DNA of 64,000 nt from Bombus terrestris (GCF_910591885.1 NC_063285.1:434001-498000); one strand, 5' to 3'. Shown: positions 12,939-25,899, numbered from the stretch's first letter. Numbers and translations: made by a program. The notes: generated by a model from the letters alone, not told the origin.

Positions 12939-13163
12939 TTACAAAAATTGCTGAAAATGCTGCCCATTCTGCCGAACACATACTTCTGTTCTTCTAATTA
13001 AATTTCTATGAACACTTTCTAACGTATTCGATCGTTTTAAAGTATGAAAGGCTACAATAATCTTTTCTTTCAATTGCTCGCAACTTGCGATTTCTTCAGA
13101 ATAGACAATTGACTTAATATGGCTCCATAAATAAAAGTCAAGCAGAGTTTGTTCTTCAGCTTC
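12939..13163 (-). pseudogene. C-terminal fragment of mariner-superfamily transposase
   Basis: One frame runs without stops from the inner edge of the right TIR and reads LLDFYLWSHIKSIVYSEE, then SCEQLKEKI, then HRNLIRRTEVCVRQNGQHF, ending QQFL-stop at 12,939. DFYLW..(I/L)KS.VY carries the third catalytic aspartate of the DDE/D triad, and RR.E.C....G.HF is the conserved end of this transposase group. The 75 codons are intact, which fits a recent internal deletion rather than slow decay. The DNA-binding domain and first two catalytic residues are absent. Confidence 0.9.
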
Positions 13164-13164
13164 G

Positions 13165-13276
13165 TTCTCGAAAACAAAGCCTCAAACGAAAAATTTTTAT
13201 TCTATATTTTCGACTTCTTTTTTCGCGTAGAATCACCCCCTTTCCGCTTGTACCAACAGTTACCAACCACCCTGTA
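13165..13276 (-). repeat. Right terminal inverted repeat
   Basis: Reverse complement of 12,653-12,764 with three substitutions. The transposase fragment begins immediately inside it, so in the parent element the long TIR abutted sequence now lost or joined here by deletion. Confidence 0.95.
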
Positions 13277-13279
13277 TAT

Positions 13280-15150
13280 GTAATAACGTAAATATTTAGC
13301 CTAAATCAGACGATCGATTCTGGAAAATTGAGCTTATTTGAAATAAAAATAGTTATATGTTCGAATAATTAAAAAAAATATATTTTAAAAATAAATAAAT
13401 GTCTTTCAATACCTGCTTGTAGGAAATAAATTTTGTCATATGTATCGGCATAAAAAATATTAATAGATAAATAAATATATTAGTGTTAAATATGGAAATT
13501 AATAGTAGTGCTATCCAAAACCATACGATATTTATTTGACAAATTTTCTTGCATTTTTCGCAGTCTTCAAGAAAATACGCTTGAAACTAATAGCGTGATT
13601 ATCCTGCCATCGTAAAAAATGGTCGCACGACCAGGGTGGCACACAGTGACAGTTAATTTTTGCAAATACTGAAAGATAGTAGCGTCAACTACTAATCTGA
13701 ACAAAATTTGTATTTATCATAATGAATTTGACAATCGTACAAACTAACCAACTAAATATTCCACTTATTTCTTGAAACCGCACTCACCTTGCAGAATTGA
13801 TATTAATTAACTTTCGTTGAAGTTATATACTTTGCATTTTGTTTTTCCACATCGTACTTGCGTACATGAAAACTGTTGAAAATGACAATGTGAGTTCGTG
13901 CTCGCCCTCCACACGCGGATGCGCTAGTTATAAAAAGCAGTAACTAGAAGATTATTCTAGATGCAATCGATAGACTCGATCGATATTTTTTATCGACTCA
14001 GAACGGTGTGATAGATTCATCCGTGCAATATTGTAATAACTATTGTGATCCTACCTCTGAATATAAAAATAACAACAAAAACCGTGTGACAAATGAAGGC
14101 GGCGATCTTTTATCTGTGACCATTTCGCAGATACGAATAATAAAACTTTCTGTGGTTTTTCCATTGGCACATTATCGGAGTACCCAAACGAGTCGTCAAC
14201 GTCAATCAAAGTACGTAACAATTAAGATGCCTCTAATGAAAAATCCATTTTTCATGTCTTGACCACGTTTAGCGATTTGGGACCACTGTAAAAGTGTGAA
14301 TTTTCTTAAAATGAAAGTTGTATGGTATAGAGAAGAGTAGGCGTCGTAGTAATAATTTTTGTTTGTAAGCAAAGGGTTTTAATTTCAAAATCTCCTCTAT
14401 TTTTTTAAACAGTTTATAGCGTTATTTTTAGTCTTGGTAAAACGAGCGATATTCGGACGATTTCAACGACCTGTAATTCAAGGTTGTCCGACAATAGACG
14501 GAAGAGTATAGGAATGAACGTTTTGCATCGTTCGGACCACCGCATCGTGTTGATATCATATCACTCGTACATTGAATCCGGAAACACACAGACCAGTTAT
14601 CCAATAATTCCAATGTTACATAGACGCGAACAGACACCACTTTGAATATCTCTTGTAACGTCAGACGTCAAGCTCGCTTTTTGTGTCCTTATTTGTTATC
14701 GAGCGGCTTTATATGAGAGGCCGTCGAAATCAGTATATAATACAGTAAGCCACTTGGAAAAATAAAAGTGATCTTAAAATCTCCGAGAATGCTTCATCCG
14801 TAGAAAGATGATTATCGCCACGTCACGGTCCTCTCCATACCATACAACTTTTGCAAGGACAGTTTCTCTCCTTTAAAAATAACGGATACATTAAAGGCGA
14901 TCAGTTATTATATCGCTCTGCACTGTATAGCTCCGTTTCAATAAAGCTTTAAAGCATTAGATCATCCCATGAAAAATATCGTCGTCTGGTCTTGTGTAAG
15001 CGTCTGTATCTTGTTTAGATAAAACGTTTATGCACTTTTTGGAAACGTTTTACGTAATATTATAGCACGCTTGTATCAAATTTAAACACATCTGTGTTTA
15101 ACATAAATTTTCATATCTATAGCACTCTCAAATTGCTTCCCTTTCTTTTA
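13280..15150. other. No assignable gene
   Basis: AT-rich, with modestly GC-richer patches at about 13,890-13,930 and 14,455-14,640. The open frames at 14,008-14,262 (+) and 14,428-14,640 (-) match nothing I recognise. Confidence 0.5.
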
Positions 15151-15158
15151 GGAACCCG

Positions 15159-15243
15159 CAGTATCCAGTGATCTATTATCCGAAAATTGTATTGCCCGAA
15201 CGTTTCATTATTCGAAAGTTCTGTTGTATTAACGGAACAATAC
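15159..15243 (+). mobile_element. Pogo/Tigger-like terminal repeat remnant
   Basis: The sequence starts CAGTATCCAGTG and then repeats TCTATTATCCGAAAATTGTA, GCCCGAAC, ATTATTCGAAAGTTCTG. Serial ATTATCCGAAC-like units after CAG are typical of the left ends of insect Tigger/pogo elements. No transposase frame follows and no partner end was found nearby, so this is an isolated end or a very eroded copy. Confidence 0.5.
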
Positions 15244-15249
15244 CTTTCG

Positions 15250-18200
15250 CTCATGCTCTTTAGCATTACATGCCCTTTTTATAATTTCATATTGCTTACC
15301 TATTACTTTAGTACGAAGTTAATATCCTGTGTCTAATGACGTCAAAGAGAAAATGTGTTGTATGAGGCGTTGTCAGGAGAGAAAAGATACTCGAAAAACG
15401 TTAAAAAGACGTGAAAGTGTTGTAAAAATTGCAAAAATCTACAACGTTAGATGCCCTATAATTAATGACGCCAGAAATAGAAACTTTATCTCTATATTTA
15501 TGCTCTTCCATATATATAGAAATATCGAAATTTGGATAAATATTATTTTTAACATTTCAAGTTTTCATGCAGAAAAAAAGATGATTACAGCGATGAAACG
15601 CCTTCTTATTTCGAAACGTTGATGGCATTAGAAAGAGGACTTGTATTTTGGATGGTTTCGGGCACAAACAGTTTAACAGATTTAGCAGTAAAAACGTTGT
15701 AGAGTCGCATTTTTTGTAATCATTCTTGCATTATTGATTTTGAAACGTGGAATAATAATTATAAAAAGAAACGCGAAAATTCTCGCATCCGAGCAGTTAT
15801 GTTTCTCCGTTAATTCGGATATTGGAAATTCCGTATAGTACGATACGGTATGTTGAAATTAGATCTCAGCCACCACTTTAAAGCATCTTCTCTTCGATTA
15901 TTTGCGTTATTTTATCGAAACATAACGTTTTTTCTAGTACGTCAATTAAACGAATATTACTTGTTATTAGTCAGTCATTTGTTCATAAATCTCTTCCGCA
16001 TTTTCCGCGGTATTCAACTCTGGCAGAAACCATAATGCTTTCTCCGCCCATTTGTCTGTATTCCTTCCCTAAAATTGTGGAAATAATGTGAAAAGTCACC
16101 AAGCCCGTCTGGATTAAATCTCTTTGCACGTACAAAAATAACTGTCGCCATTTTTTCCCTTAACGAGTGCGTTGTTGTGAAAACTGTAAACGAGCTTTTT
16201 TATATCCTCTGTGCGCATCTTTAATAACGGTCTTGTTTCTGATTTCTTCTGACACCTGCTGCTTCTACTATTTGCATACATTTGCAAACATTTCTTACTT
16301 TTGTTCTGAAACAAAATGCCTACTACCTAGCTATATCTCTGGTGAAAGATACAGTACATCCTCTTGAGCGTAGTTCTCTTTTGTTCGATTAATTGCTTAA
16401 TTGATCTTTTCCAAATTTCCAAGAAATAACAAAACATTTTTGGGTAAATAGGGTAACTGCGCTTAATTTAGTGGTTTTCCAGAAAAGCAAACGATTCTTT
16501 CTCCAATGAACGTAACGGTAAAATACGACAGAATTAATAGATATTCGTACGTTAATAGTTGATTATGCAAACGTTTAAATTCGTAAAGAAGTTTCAAAAA
16601 ACTTTATTTCCTTAATTTGTCTTATGTCTTATTTATCTTTGTTCTTCGTTATTCCAATAAGAACAAAGGACCCATTTTTCACTATCATTGTCTCTTTCGT
16701 AATTGCTGGCACAAAATAAATATAATTCCGTCCGATACATACGTATTTCGACCAAAAAAAAAAGAAAAAAAAAAAAAAAAATAGTGGTACAAAGAAAAAA
16801 TAAATTTCTTTCGAGCACTCGAAAATAAATATGTTTAACGTTCAAGATCATGCGAAAATAATATTTTTTAACTTGTTTGCGATACAAAATTTTACCATTT
16901 ATCTCGCTTCGCAAAAACACAGCATTCAATTATACTCGACGATATATTTCCAATTGAAGCTCGTACGAATGTAATTGTCTTTTTCATTTAATGAAATGTT
17001 TTACACTGTCGCTGGCTGATTTTGCCAACTATTTCCCGAGATATTGCAGTGTTATAAACTGAAAATTTAAAGTTAAGTTATACGTAATTATTAACGCGTT
17101 CGCTGCTATTGTTTTTTCAAACGACATTCAGACTTGGCGGTACAGGGCAACAATGTCCCGTGGCAATTTTAATTCGATGGCCATATTGTATTTCTCTACG
17201 AATTTACGACGGTACGGCACTATCCCCGTACTCATTTCAATGTTTATTCCGCATTGCACTTGCATATTTGAAAGATTTATAAAGTATATTACAATATAAT
17301 AAAGTTTGTTTATATCAACACCGTAGAATTTTTCTCTATATTATGTTATCTTGCTCTGCAAATACTCAATTAGTGTTTATTTCATTGAGAAATGTGGCAA
17401 AACGAGGGAAGTATCAGCTCTGCAAATAGCGGAATTTCACGAAAAAAGGGCCGCCCAGAAGAAGATTCGTTGCGGGATATATATATCGATCGCAATGGAT
17501 GTGTTAATGCATAAAAAAACTAGATGAACCGACGATTATGTGTACCGTTTGACTACCCGAAATAGTATTTTATTCGTTCGGTATATCGTCGATACTTGCA
17601 ACGTATTCAATATTTTTTATTGGCAGTCAGGAGTCGTACACACGTCGAAAGGAACTGTAATAGAACCATATGAACCAATGCGACAAAAGCGTTCACACAA
17701 GAAGATTTTCACATAACGGAACGACAAGCGGTTAATATTTGATGTAATATTTCAAACAAAATGAAATAAAATTAATACAATTCATTTCTAAATAATTTTA
17801 TTCGTAGGATAAAAAATCAAAAAGACAATATCGTTCGATGTTTGCTTCTTCTTTTTAACAAAATTAGGAAAGTCAAACCTATGATCCTAAATTGTTTTGA
17901 CAGCTCCAAATTGCGTTTCTTTTAGGTCTCAAACTACCTAAGCCATCTTTTCTTCCCTTTCCAAAGTTGCAAACGACTCGGAACGAGATGGCACGTCTTC
18001 GCCACTGTTATCACTGGTTGCACATTGACTACTCACTTCTTGGCCGTTGTTTCGGAGATTTTGTAAAGTAACTTTGCCGGAAGAATGTGCTCGATTATCT
18101 CATTTTATCTTATCGCAATCGTTGCAGCCTGGTATTCTTTGTAAAATATCGCAATGACTCGATCTACGTCGTTTCCGCTTGAGCCTAGTTTCTCGTTTTC

Positions 18201-19555
18201 TTCTGTTGCTTCATGCGGCAAAAGTTTACTCCATGTTGTCTTTAGTGTTTCGTTTTTCATGTTCAATCAGATTTGTCATATTACTGCGGCCTCCTGAATT
18301 TAATTTTTTTATTAATTCCAAATACGTTTTTGCTCGTAATTATGTCATAAATCCTACAGAAGCAAGTAACTGGATACTGTACATTTACATAGAGTATTGT
18401 AATAGGAAATATACTGTTTATACAGTACATTCGCGTAACACAGGTTCTATTGTATTACAAATTTTTAAATAACTCGTTATCGGACAGCATTGTATTGCAT
18501 GCAAATAAGCTTTAAAATTAAAAAGCGCAAATGTTCATTAGATATTATATACTAATTTCTTTCTTAGCGTTCTATGTAAGAAATTCAATACTTCTTTTTT
18601 ACTGTCATTGTGTCTTGAAACAATATACTTTACGTTACTTTGTGCGTTTGTATGCATTTGCAATGTACTGTGCGATATTATCGTAAAGTACTTTATAATA
18701 CGAAATTTTATATTTGAACGTGGGTGCTTTTTAAACAGTTCCTCGATTAATCAATTCGATATTTGATATAGAGGCGCGTTATCTTTGAATGTTTGGAATA
18801 AACGAAAAAGGAACAATTTGCTTGGCACGTTCTTCCTTTTTTGTTTTATTTTATCGAGTAATTTCACTCCGATAAATATAATGCTATTTTTTATTTAACG
18901 CAAAGTTTATATATTTAATAGATTTGAAATTTCCTGAATTTTACTCTCGTATTGAATAGGAGTATCGGTTGGAAAGCTTCGAAATTCGTTTCAATATGTA
19001 CAATTTGTCGCCGGATGTATGCTATCGTTCCATACGAAGATCGATTTTGTTCCTATTCCACGATTCTATCCGTTATATGGAATTGCTGAACTTTACATTT
19101 GCCTTGGATTTTATTCCGTTCGATTTTCTCAGATTCTGTGAAACTTGTGATAAGAATACAAAACTCAAAATAGGAAATACGAAATACCATTGATAACTGA
19201 AAAAACCGTACCAATGGCTTGATTATTTCCGTTGTTCTTTTTTATGTTATTTTTAAACTGAGCGCTGTATATAAAGGAAACCTAGACATATTATATTTAT
19301 ATTGCTCGGGAAAATCTTCTTCTTGTACAATGTTTCAAGTGCTTGAATTAGTTTCATTTATCGATATCAATCTTTGATGCAAATTAGCCATTTCGGTAAT
19401 TTATAAAAATGCAGCTACAAATATTTTATACACATGGCGTGGTGCGTTAATCGAATAATGTAATTACTTTCATGACTTTCTGTTAAGGTATTTGTATATT
19501 GGTTAAAACGTGCCGTTTTTCGAGCGGTTATATATGTTAAGATTGTTCACATACC
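15250..19555. other. AT-rich stretch with weak coding-like islands
   Basis: Mostly AT-rich. A poly-A tract lies at 16,754-16,782. At 17,096 TTAACGCGTTCGCTGC resembles a piggyBac-type end after its TTAA target, but no second end is present. At about 17,970-18,095 the minus strand is open and contains ATSDNSGEDVPSRSESF, a low-complexity Ser/Asp/Glu segment I cannot assign. The open frames at 18,179-18,472 and 18,969-19,193 carry no recognisable domain. Confidence 0.45.
16754..16782. repeat. Poly-A/A-rich tract
   Basis: Nearly pure A run with two G interruptions. It could be the tail of a retroposed sequence on the plus strand, but nothing recognisable lies upstream. Confidence 0.8.
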
Positions 19556-19563
19556 TTTCAGTT

Positions 19564-19722
19564 TCACGAAAAAATGTAATCCCCCTCTCGTTCTACAACT
19601 TCTTCCCATTTTTCTGGTAGGGCCATTATTCCATTATTATTTCGATAAAAGTTCTCTTGTTTTTCTTTAAAATATGAAATGTATACACAAAAGTCGGCAC
19701 GAACTTATGGGATGACCTGATA
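19564..19722 (-). pseudogene. Mariner remnant: terminal repeat joined to transposase C-terminus
   Basis: On the minus strand the piece starts with TATCAGGTCATCCCATAAGT (from 19,722), like a mariner terminal repeat of the ...GTCxxCCCATAAGTTCGTG type. About 70 bp later comes an intact frame, FYRNNNGIMALPEKWEEVVE, ending GDYIFS-stop at 19,564. FY..GI..LPE.W..V....GDYI is the C-terminal signature of mariner transposases. Everything between the end and the last about 29 codons is gone, so this is a deletion derivative. The 3' terminal repeat is not clear. Confidence 0.82.
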
Positions 19723-19729
19723 TCTACAC

Positions 19730-21260
19730 TATACACGATAAAATGAAGATATTCACCTTCATAGCCGAAAGTTCTAACACGCAATCCATGTAGTAAGTCG
19801 CTGCAAAAATGGCCTTTTGATTAATTACAGCAAAATCGTTCTTACAAACTTGTTAAAAAACTAATGTTCTGTAAAATGGCTAGAAGGATCTTTTTTTAAA
19901 GAGAAGTTTACGTCTCATTTTATCGTTTTTAAATAACAGTAATGTCCGAAGTGTTGAATATTATAACGTCTAATTCTATCTATTTCTGAATCGAGTGGTG
20001 TAGTTTAAAAACTGGTCATGTCCAATCTAAATTAGTTAGAGATATTTGTGGATTTTAGTTTTTGAATATTAAAAGTAAAAATTTGTATATATTGTTAGCA
20101 AACCAGAATACTAACGATATTTGAAGATATTATTCTAAAGTTTGGAAAATATTATTTTTACAGTTTTTTAAATATTAATGGTACGTTGCTGTACGGGGAA
20201 ACTTTTGACTCTTGGACGCGACGCAGTTTTAATAGTAAAACGATTCCGAAAAAATGAATATTCTGAATTCTGAAAATAACTGACAAAGAAGAATTAATTA
20301 CTAAATCTTGATCAATTTATCTAAGTTGAAACAAACAAAAAGTCAAATAATAAATAACATATAAATAATTCAAAAAGTAAATAAAAACACATGTTTTTTT
20401 CAACACTAATATAAGTTAAAGTTAGACATTAATATAAAATGAGTGTATTCTCCTTAATATTTAGCTAGTTTTACTTTAAAGAAAGGGTTTTTAAAATTTT
20501 AAAATATGGTTAAACGTTTCTATTAGTTTCCAGACTGGTCTTTGATACAGCAAAATCAGGAGTGCCAGGGAAGCAAATTGCGATATGTGTCTGAAGATTT
20601 GTCAAAAATGGACAAGACGAATTTTGATACCATACTTTTTAATTGTTTGTTAGTGTGCGCGTATAAAAAGTACAGACGGCCAAGAAATTTCTTTTTAGAG
20701 AAAGCCTGTCAAACATGCGTGAAGAATATGAATCTCAACGTGTTTTACTTTTCAGAGATATTGTAGGGTTGCAAATACCTTAAACTTGAACAACTGCACC
20801 CAACAAAAATATTTTCCCCTGCCTAGTTTATTTTACGTAATATTTGCAGTAGTAGATTAAAATAGGACACGCTGTATATAGAAGCAATTAACGCGACTTG
20901 GACTATACACGTACGTATTTTACATCGATAAAGTGACACATTGGCCGAGTAATACAATGACATAGGTACTTGAAGTCAGCGTTTTCTACACTTTGACATC
21001 TGATTAGAAACAAAGCTTTTCAAATTGACGTTCCGTTGAGAATATGGTTTGATAACTATAATTGATACCCTTGACTAATCATAAGTAAGTTACGTAGCAT
21101 ATCATCGCCATTCTTCTCTCTTCCGTTTCGCTTCCGTTTTCTAAATTTTCCCCCAACAACTCTGCTTTATGGCACGCATAGAATGCCTTGTAACCTTCTT
21201 TCAAATAGCTTGATCTTCCATCTACAAACCCAGAAAGTATTCGATTCTACGTCAGGTACA
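19730..21260. other. No assignable gene
   Basis: AT-rich DNA. The open frame at 20,542-20,766 has several cysteines (SEDLSKMDKTNFDTILFNC) but no domain I can name. A single TIR-like end is possible near 20,862 (ACACGCTGTATATAG). Confidence 0.45.
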
Positions 21261-21269
21261 TCTAGGAAA

Positions 21270-22077
21270 ACTCTGATTCACTGCCAGATCCGACCGATTT
21301 TCGAATAGGATCGAGTAGCAGTTATTTACTACGCGTCGAGTTTGTTTGCAGATTCTCACTTTAGTAACATTCCGATTTCACGCATGATTTCCAACCATCC
21401 TACACCACCTACAACGATTAACACATTCTGGGCACCGATAAAAGACCACCTACACTTTGTAACGCTAAAACAGACTGTAAAATAAGTTCCGCGAGATCGC
21501 CGACGTATCAATTCAACTGAATATTTGGCTACAAACAGAGAAAGATATAGATGACACGGTAGAACAATTTAATACTCTAGTGCAGACAGGTATATGCAAA
21601 CTCGCACCAGAAAGAGCCTTTAAGGAAAGAAGGGAACGTTTCGTGAAAGAACGTCTGGAAAACTTGACACCGTTTAAAGACACAGATTACTCACTTTAGC
21701 GAGTCATTAGAAAAGTAGGGCAATCAACAAGATCAGTTCTACCGATTAGAGCGGAAAATGCAGAATGGACCAGGGGGACAAAGAAAAAGCAGCAACATTT
21801 AGCAAGTATCTCGAAAGGGTCTTCCGTCCGATAAACGGTGTGGACACATCCATAGTCGAACAATTGAAAGAAGAGCCGCAGACGCTGCTTCAATTTTCGA
21901 CTCGTATCAGGCTCTTTACCGTTGCTGAAGTAAAATGAATAATATGCAAATCCCTAAACCCCAAAGAACCTCCTGACCTTGATTTAATAACCGGGAGAAT
22001 TCTAAAGGATCCTGCAAAGGAAACCATTATCCTTTTAACCGTCATCTACAACGCGTTACTGACAGTTATTACGAGTA
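21270..22077 (+). pseudogene. Jockey-type element, endonuclease-RT linker relic
   Basis: From 21,500 the translation reads TEKDIDDTVEQFNTLVQT, later TPFKDTDYSL-stop, RVIRKVGQSTRSVLPIRAEN, and after a frameshift DKEKAATFSKYLERVFRPI. A further stop follows, then KSLNPKEPPDLDLITGRILK and ETIILLTVIYNALL. This is the linker plus the N-terminal fingers of a Jockey-clade reverse transcriptase (consensus LKPKKSPGYDLITGRIL). Upstream, 21,270-21,440 may hold the end of the endonuclease domain. The RT catalytic domain is missing, cut at 22,077. A mariner relic starts within 100 bp downstream. Confidence 0.88.
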
Positions 22078-22145
22078 TGAATTAGTTTCGAGAGACTCTT
22101 CGGTGTAAAAGTGCGTTAATTTCGAAAAACTCATGCTTACTGAAT

Positions 22146-22362
22146 CTTACCTGAATCAAAATAATTTTCTTAATTTTCCACGACCATGGTTCTGGTAAAA
22201 AGTGGATGCCGCGATGATAAAATGATTTATCCTTGAAAATAATTCACCCGTCAACAAATTTTTCCACTTTTTCGACACTTGGACAATGTGTTCCTTAAAA
22301 CGTGTACTGTATCGACCGGGAAAGATGAAAATCCGATGGAGCGAGGTCGGCAGAGTACACTA
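22146..22362 (-). pseudogene. Mariner transposase C-terminal relic
   Basis: One frame with two stops reads VYSADLAPSDFHLSRSIQYT, then CPSVEKVEKFVDG, then FKDKSFYHRGIHFLPEPW. YSxDLAPSDFHLFRS is the classic mariner block with the third catalytic Asp (APSD), and FY..GI..LPE.W is the C-terminal signature. The frame then drifts. Between it and the Jockey relic, 22,097-22,125 (GGTGTAAAAGTGCG) looks like a mariner end in plus orientation, so the element may have inserted next to, or into, the retrotransposon copy. The DNA-binding domain and first two catalytic Asp are absent. Confidence 0.9.
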
Positions 22363-22369
22363 ATAATAA

Positions 22370-25300
22370 AGAAAATTTTACAGTTAAAGTTACTTCAACT
22401 AATGGCATTATATAAGTCGCCATAACAATAACGAAAAGCATCTTGTATCATATTTGCTTAGTAAAATAATAATATGTAGGATCGTCTTCTACTTACATAG
22501 CACTAAAGAAATATTAACATTTTTAATTGCATTATTGAAGATTTTCTTTTACTTGCAAGTCACGATATTTAACGCAATAAAATAACTACGCAATTGCTTC
22601 AGGTTATAACTCCGTTACCAATACAGTTACACAAAAATGTCAAAGATGGAGCAAGATGAATGGCTACTACATTCGTAGGACCATATTTTCTCTAGAAGTG
22701 CAATGCTGCATGTGCAACAACAATTGCATTATTTTTTAATGGAAATGCATCTTCTTTTACATAGATGGATTTCTGTCGTCGTTCTACGTGATAAAGCATT
22801 GTGGTACAATGGTAAAAGAATGATTAGTTGTCGAAATACCTTTTACAAATATCTTTTATTGAAGAAGATGCACAAACGCTGCATGGCAAGTTCGTCGTTG
22901 TCGACGTTGATATGTGTGGTCATAACAAAAACATATACGTATTCGTTAGTTGGAAGATAGACAAAATACAGTTAAATGTATGAATGCCAAGTGTAAGTTA
23001 AAAACAATGCGATGTGTAATTCTCTTTTCATCTTATTATATCCGAACATACGTTACTACTAAAGGCTGTTTTATAATTCCGCAGTATACTCATCTTTCAG
23101 CATGAGTTCATAGTTTATTCATAATTTATCTGTTCCGTTTTTAGAGGAAAATGTTTGCTTTTCGAGTGAAGCACTGGCGTCAGCCGTTTGGGCCCAAGAG
23201 GGTCAATAGCGAGGCACGTACACAATTTTGCAAAGCAGGAAAATGTCGTATTCAAGCTCGGAGTTGCCGGTCTCCCACATAGCGGAAAAGTTACGCGGAA
23301 CAAACTCCCTCCACGAGCCCCTAGCAAACATAAACGATATTTGCATATTTTTTGGAACAAATTAGCTCCACCCATGCAGAAAGTACTCCTTAGTCTTCTG
23401 CGAGAATCGAAGGCAATCACGCAAGTTGAAGAATAAAAAGGAACCCACTCAAATTTCTGTAAAGTTTGGTCGGTTCAAGGACACATTGTTCGCAACTTCA
23501 TCATTTATTTCTGCATGTAACCGGCAGGGTTATCATAGAAGAGTAAGCTCATTATAACTGAACCGGAAGACCTAATTTATTTAGAAAATCAGTGGTGTTA
23601 CGATCAAAGGGAATGAAGCAGAGTTTCCTCGAGTCTTGAAATCGAGTTTCAAGTTCAAAACCTGCTTTTCTGTTTTCTATTTCCCGGGGCTTGAGAACAT
23701 TAAATTACCAGGGGTAAGTGAATGCAAACTACTGCTTTACTGCCGTAAAAAATTTAGCATTTTAACGGTGGAATATATGTATATGCGAAGCAATCTAAAT
23801 ATCTCCATTATTTTACACATTCCTGCCGTTTTTCCGTATAGCTTTTGTTTCTGCTGCAATTTAAATTGCACTGTGTGTTAGATACTACGCTTTCGAAAAT
23901 ATATTCAAATTCAGAAAAATAATCGAACATGTCGCTCGTCATAATAATGAGAAAATACATGCTATTATTGGTATTATTATTATTGGTAGTCTTTCAAGCA
24001 TCAATGCGCGTATTAGACATTAATCCTTCAGGTGGTCAAATATTAGTCAAGTATCATTTGTTAAAACTTTTAAAAATATTACTAATCTGAGGGTAATAGA
24101 AGATGTCGATAACGTTTGTTATTGCAAGATACATGGAAAATGGAAAAATATCCGGCGCCAAAGTTTCTAACAGACTATTAGTATCGTCATTATGGACGCG
24201 AAAAGTGCGTTCCAAGCGGGGTAAAAAGTATTTCCTGTCCGAAGTAATATCAATCTAACGTCAATATCTGACATCGTTAATAACAATCTCTACTTTTTCG
24301 CTTCAGCAAATTAGGCATATGTTCGCGCCCTTACTGGTGCGGAGTAATCGATGAAATTTGTTTTCCTAAGCTGCAAAATATGATAATAAAATGTAATAAA
24401 TAAATTATCGAGGAATATACAGGTGTTGTACAAAATAACGGGGACGACTCTTATACATCATATATGTGTCTAACCCCTGTGCGAACAAGGTGTATATTCG
24501 GTAAGCTACAATTCTAAAATTATCAAAAGTATCAAAGTGAAATTCGCCGCGATTCAAATATACACTTGGCACGTTTAATCTCATCGCAGATTATATACAG
24601 GCTACGTTGAGCAAACGACAAAATTATAATAAATCTACATTTTCAGAATTCCGAGTTTGACTTCTTTAAAGCCGTGTAGCATCAAAGCGAAAAGTAATGA
24701 ATCACACTACATTACGATCCGAATATTCAGTTACCCATCTGTAAAATTTTTTAGTTATGGAAATACTTTTACAAATGGAGTTTTACCGTGTTTGGGACGC
24801 AACTGCGCGATAGTGAGATTTATGACACGCTATTTGCTATTGAAACAAATAGAGGCGAAAGCAGAACATTTGAAAATGCATGCAATTTGTCGAAATTACT
24901 GCGAAGCCGCATATTGCTATTCAGATGGTAGAAAATTAAATCTATTTCGCAAAAATAGTCAACCATCTGGCCTTGTCGTGAACCTTGTGACACATTGAAT
25001 TTTCGTCAACGTGTTGTGAAAAATGTTCGGGAATCGAACAAAGATGAATTTTATTTTTTTTAAAAGAACCATATATTTTTAACAGATTAATCGGTCTGTC
25101 GTGGCATCCTTTATAAACAGTTTAATTAACCAAATTATTGAAATTATTAAAATCTAATTAACAACCAGTCATACGTGTAGTATTGTGTTAGAAAATTTTT
25201 CATCGTTTTAATATTAGTTATTTATATTGAAGGTATTCCAAATCATAGTATCGTATATTATTATAATATTATTCTAAATTATCGCTATACAAGGCAAAAT

Positions 25301-25890
25301 GACATTTCAAGCGGGTGATAGGTGATCCTTTAGAAGGCTTAGTTTTCGAGAAAACCAACTGTGGAAATTTGTTTGATATATGTGAATTTGGCTAGTTACA
25401 GCGTTCTCTGTAGTATTATATGGAACTATAAGTTAATAGTATTATAAATTAAAACGTCCTCAGTTGGAACTCCTCACACGTTCTACCAGCAAACTGACGT
25501 TCAGTCGCGTACGATCGTTTTGCACGTGGCTATAGCACCTACATATTCCATGTACTTTGTAGTCGCATGCGAATAGAAATTGTGGCAAATTCGACAATCG
25601 ATTTCGTAGTCGCGCGACTAGTCGCAAGTGGAAATTTGGACTGACGGTTTTATCATGATTGGTTTTGTCCCATTTCAGTCTTCCATTGATTTATCATCTA
25701 ATTTACCAAATAAATTTTTCAAATGCTCGATGGAACGACTGATCAGTTTCCAGGATCAGGTAGATTACAGTCCTGTGTATACGACTGTGGTCTAGTTTAT
25801 CGGAAAATGATATCAAATATCACACTAATTTGTCATTAACATTCCTATTTTTATATACTAGTAAGCGCGAAATTGGACCATTTATTTGAA
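22370..25890. other. Mostly anonymous; one GC-richer coding-like island
   Basis: Besides the island at 23,150-23,440 described separately, I see AT-rich unassigned DNA. A possible transposon end lies at 24,424 (ACAGGTGTTGTACAAAATAA). A perfect 14-bp palindrome TAGTCGCGCGACTA lies at 25,607-25,620. The open frame at 24,657-24,998 is the longest here but resembles nothing known. Confidence 0.45.
23150..23440 (+). other. GC-richer, coding-like segment of unknown origin
   Basis: This 290-bp segment is clearly less AT-rich than its flanks and is open over long distances in two plus-strand frames. One starts MGPRGSIARHVHNFAKQENV (23,188-23,436) and ends with a stop at 23,436. The other, from 23,149, reads SSSELPVSHIAEKLRGTN and has two stops. 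I recognise neither. It could be a decayed exon, a processed pseudogene or a transposon piece. Confidence 0.3.
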
Positions 25891-25899
25891 AACTGAAGT

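Larger units (their letters stand above)
12653..13276 (-). mobile_element. Internally deleted mariner-superfamily transposon with long TIRs
   Basis: The ends are near-perfect inverted repeats: 12,653-12,764 and 13,165-13,276 match over 112 bp with only three mismatches. Both ends begin TACAGGGTGGTTGGTAAC and are flanked by TA, the target duplication of Tc1/mariner elements. Between them only the C-terminus of a transposase survives, on the minus strand. The 624-bp length, long TIRs and loss of the catalytic core make it a non-autonomous deletion derivative. It is the least decayed mobile element in the window, so it probably moved most recently. Related ends can be recognised at about 40.14 kb and perhaps 57.7 kb. 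Confidence 0.93.

Noticed and set aside
17096..17111. TTAACGCGTTCGCTGC as a piggyBac end
   Set aside because: Only one end is seen, with no transposase or matching inverted end within several kilobases.
24657..24998. 113-codon plus-strand frame as a gene
   Set aside because: Basic, cysteine-scattered composition without domain, and no promoter or splice evidence.
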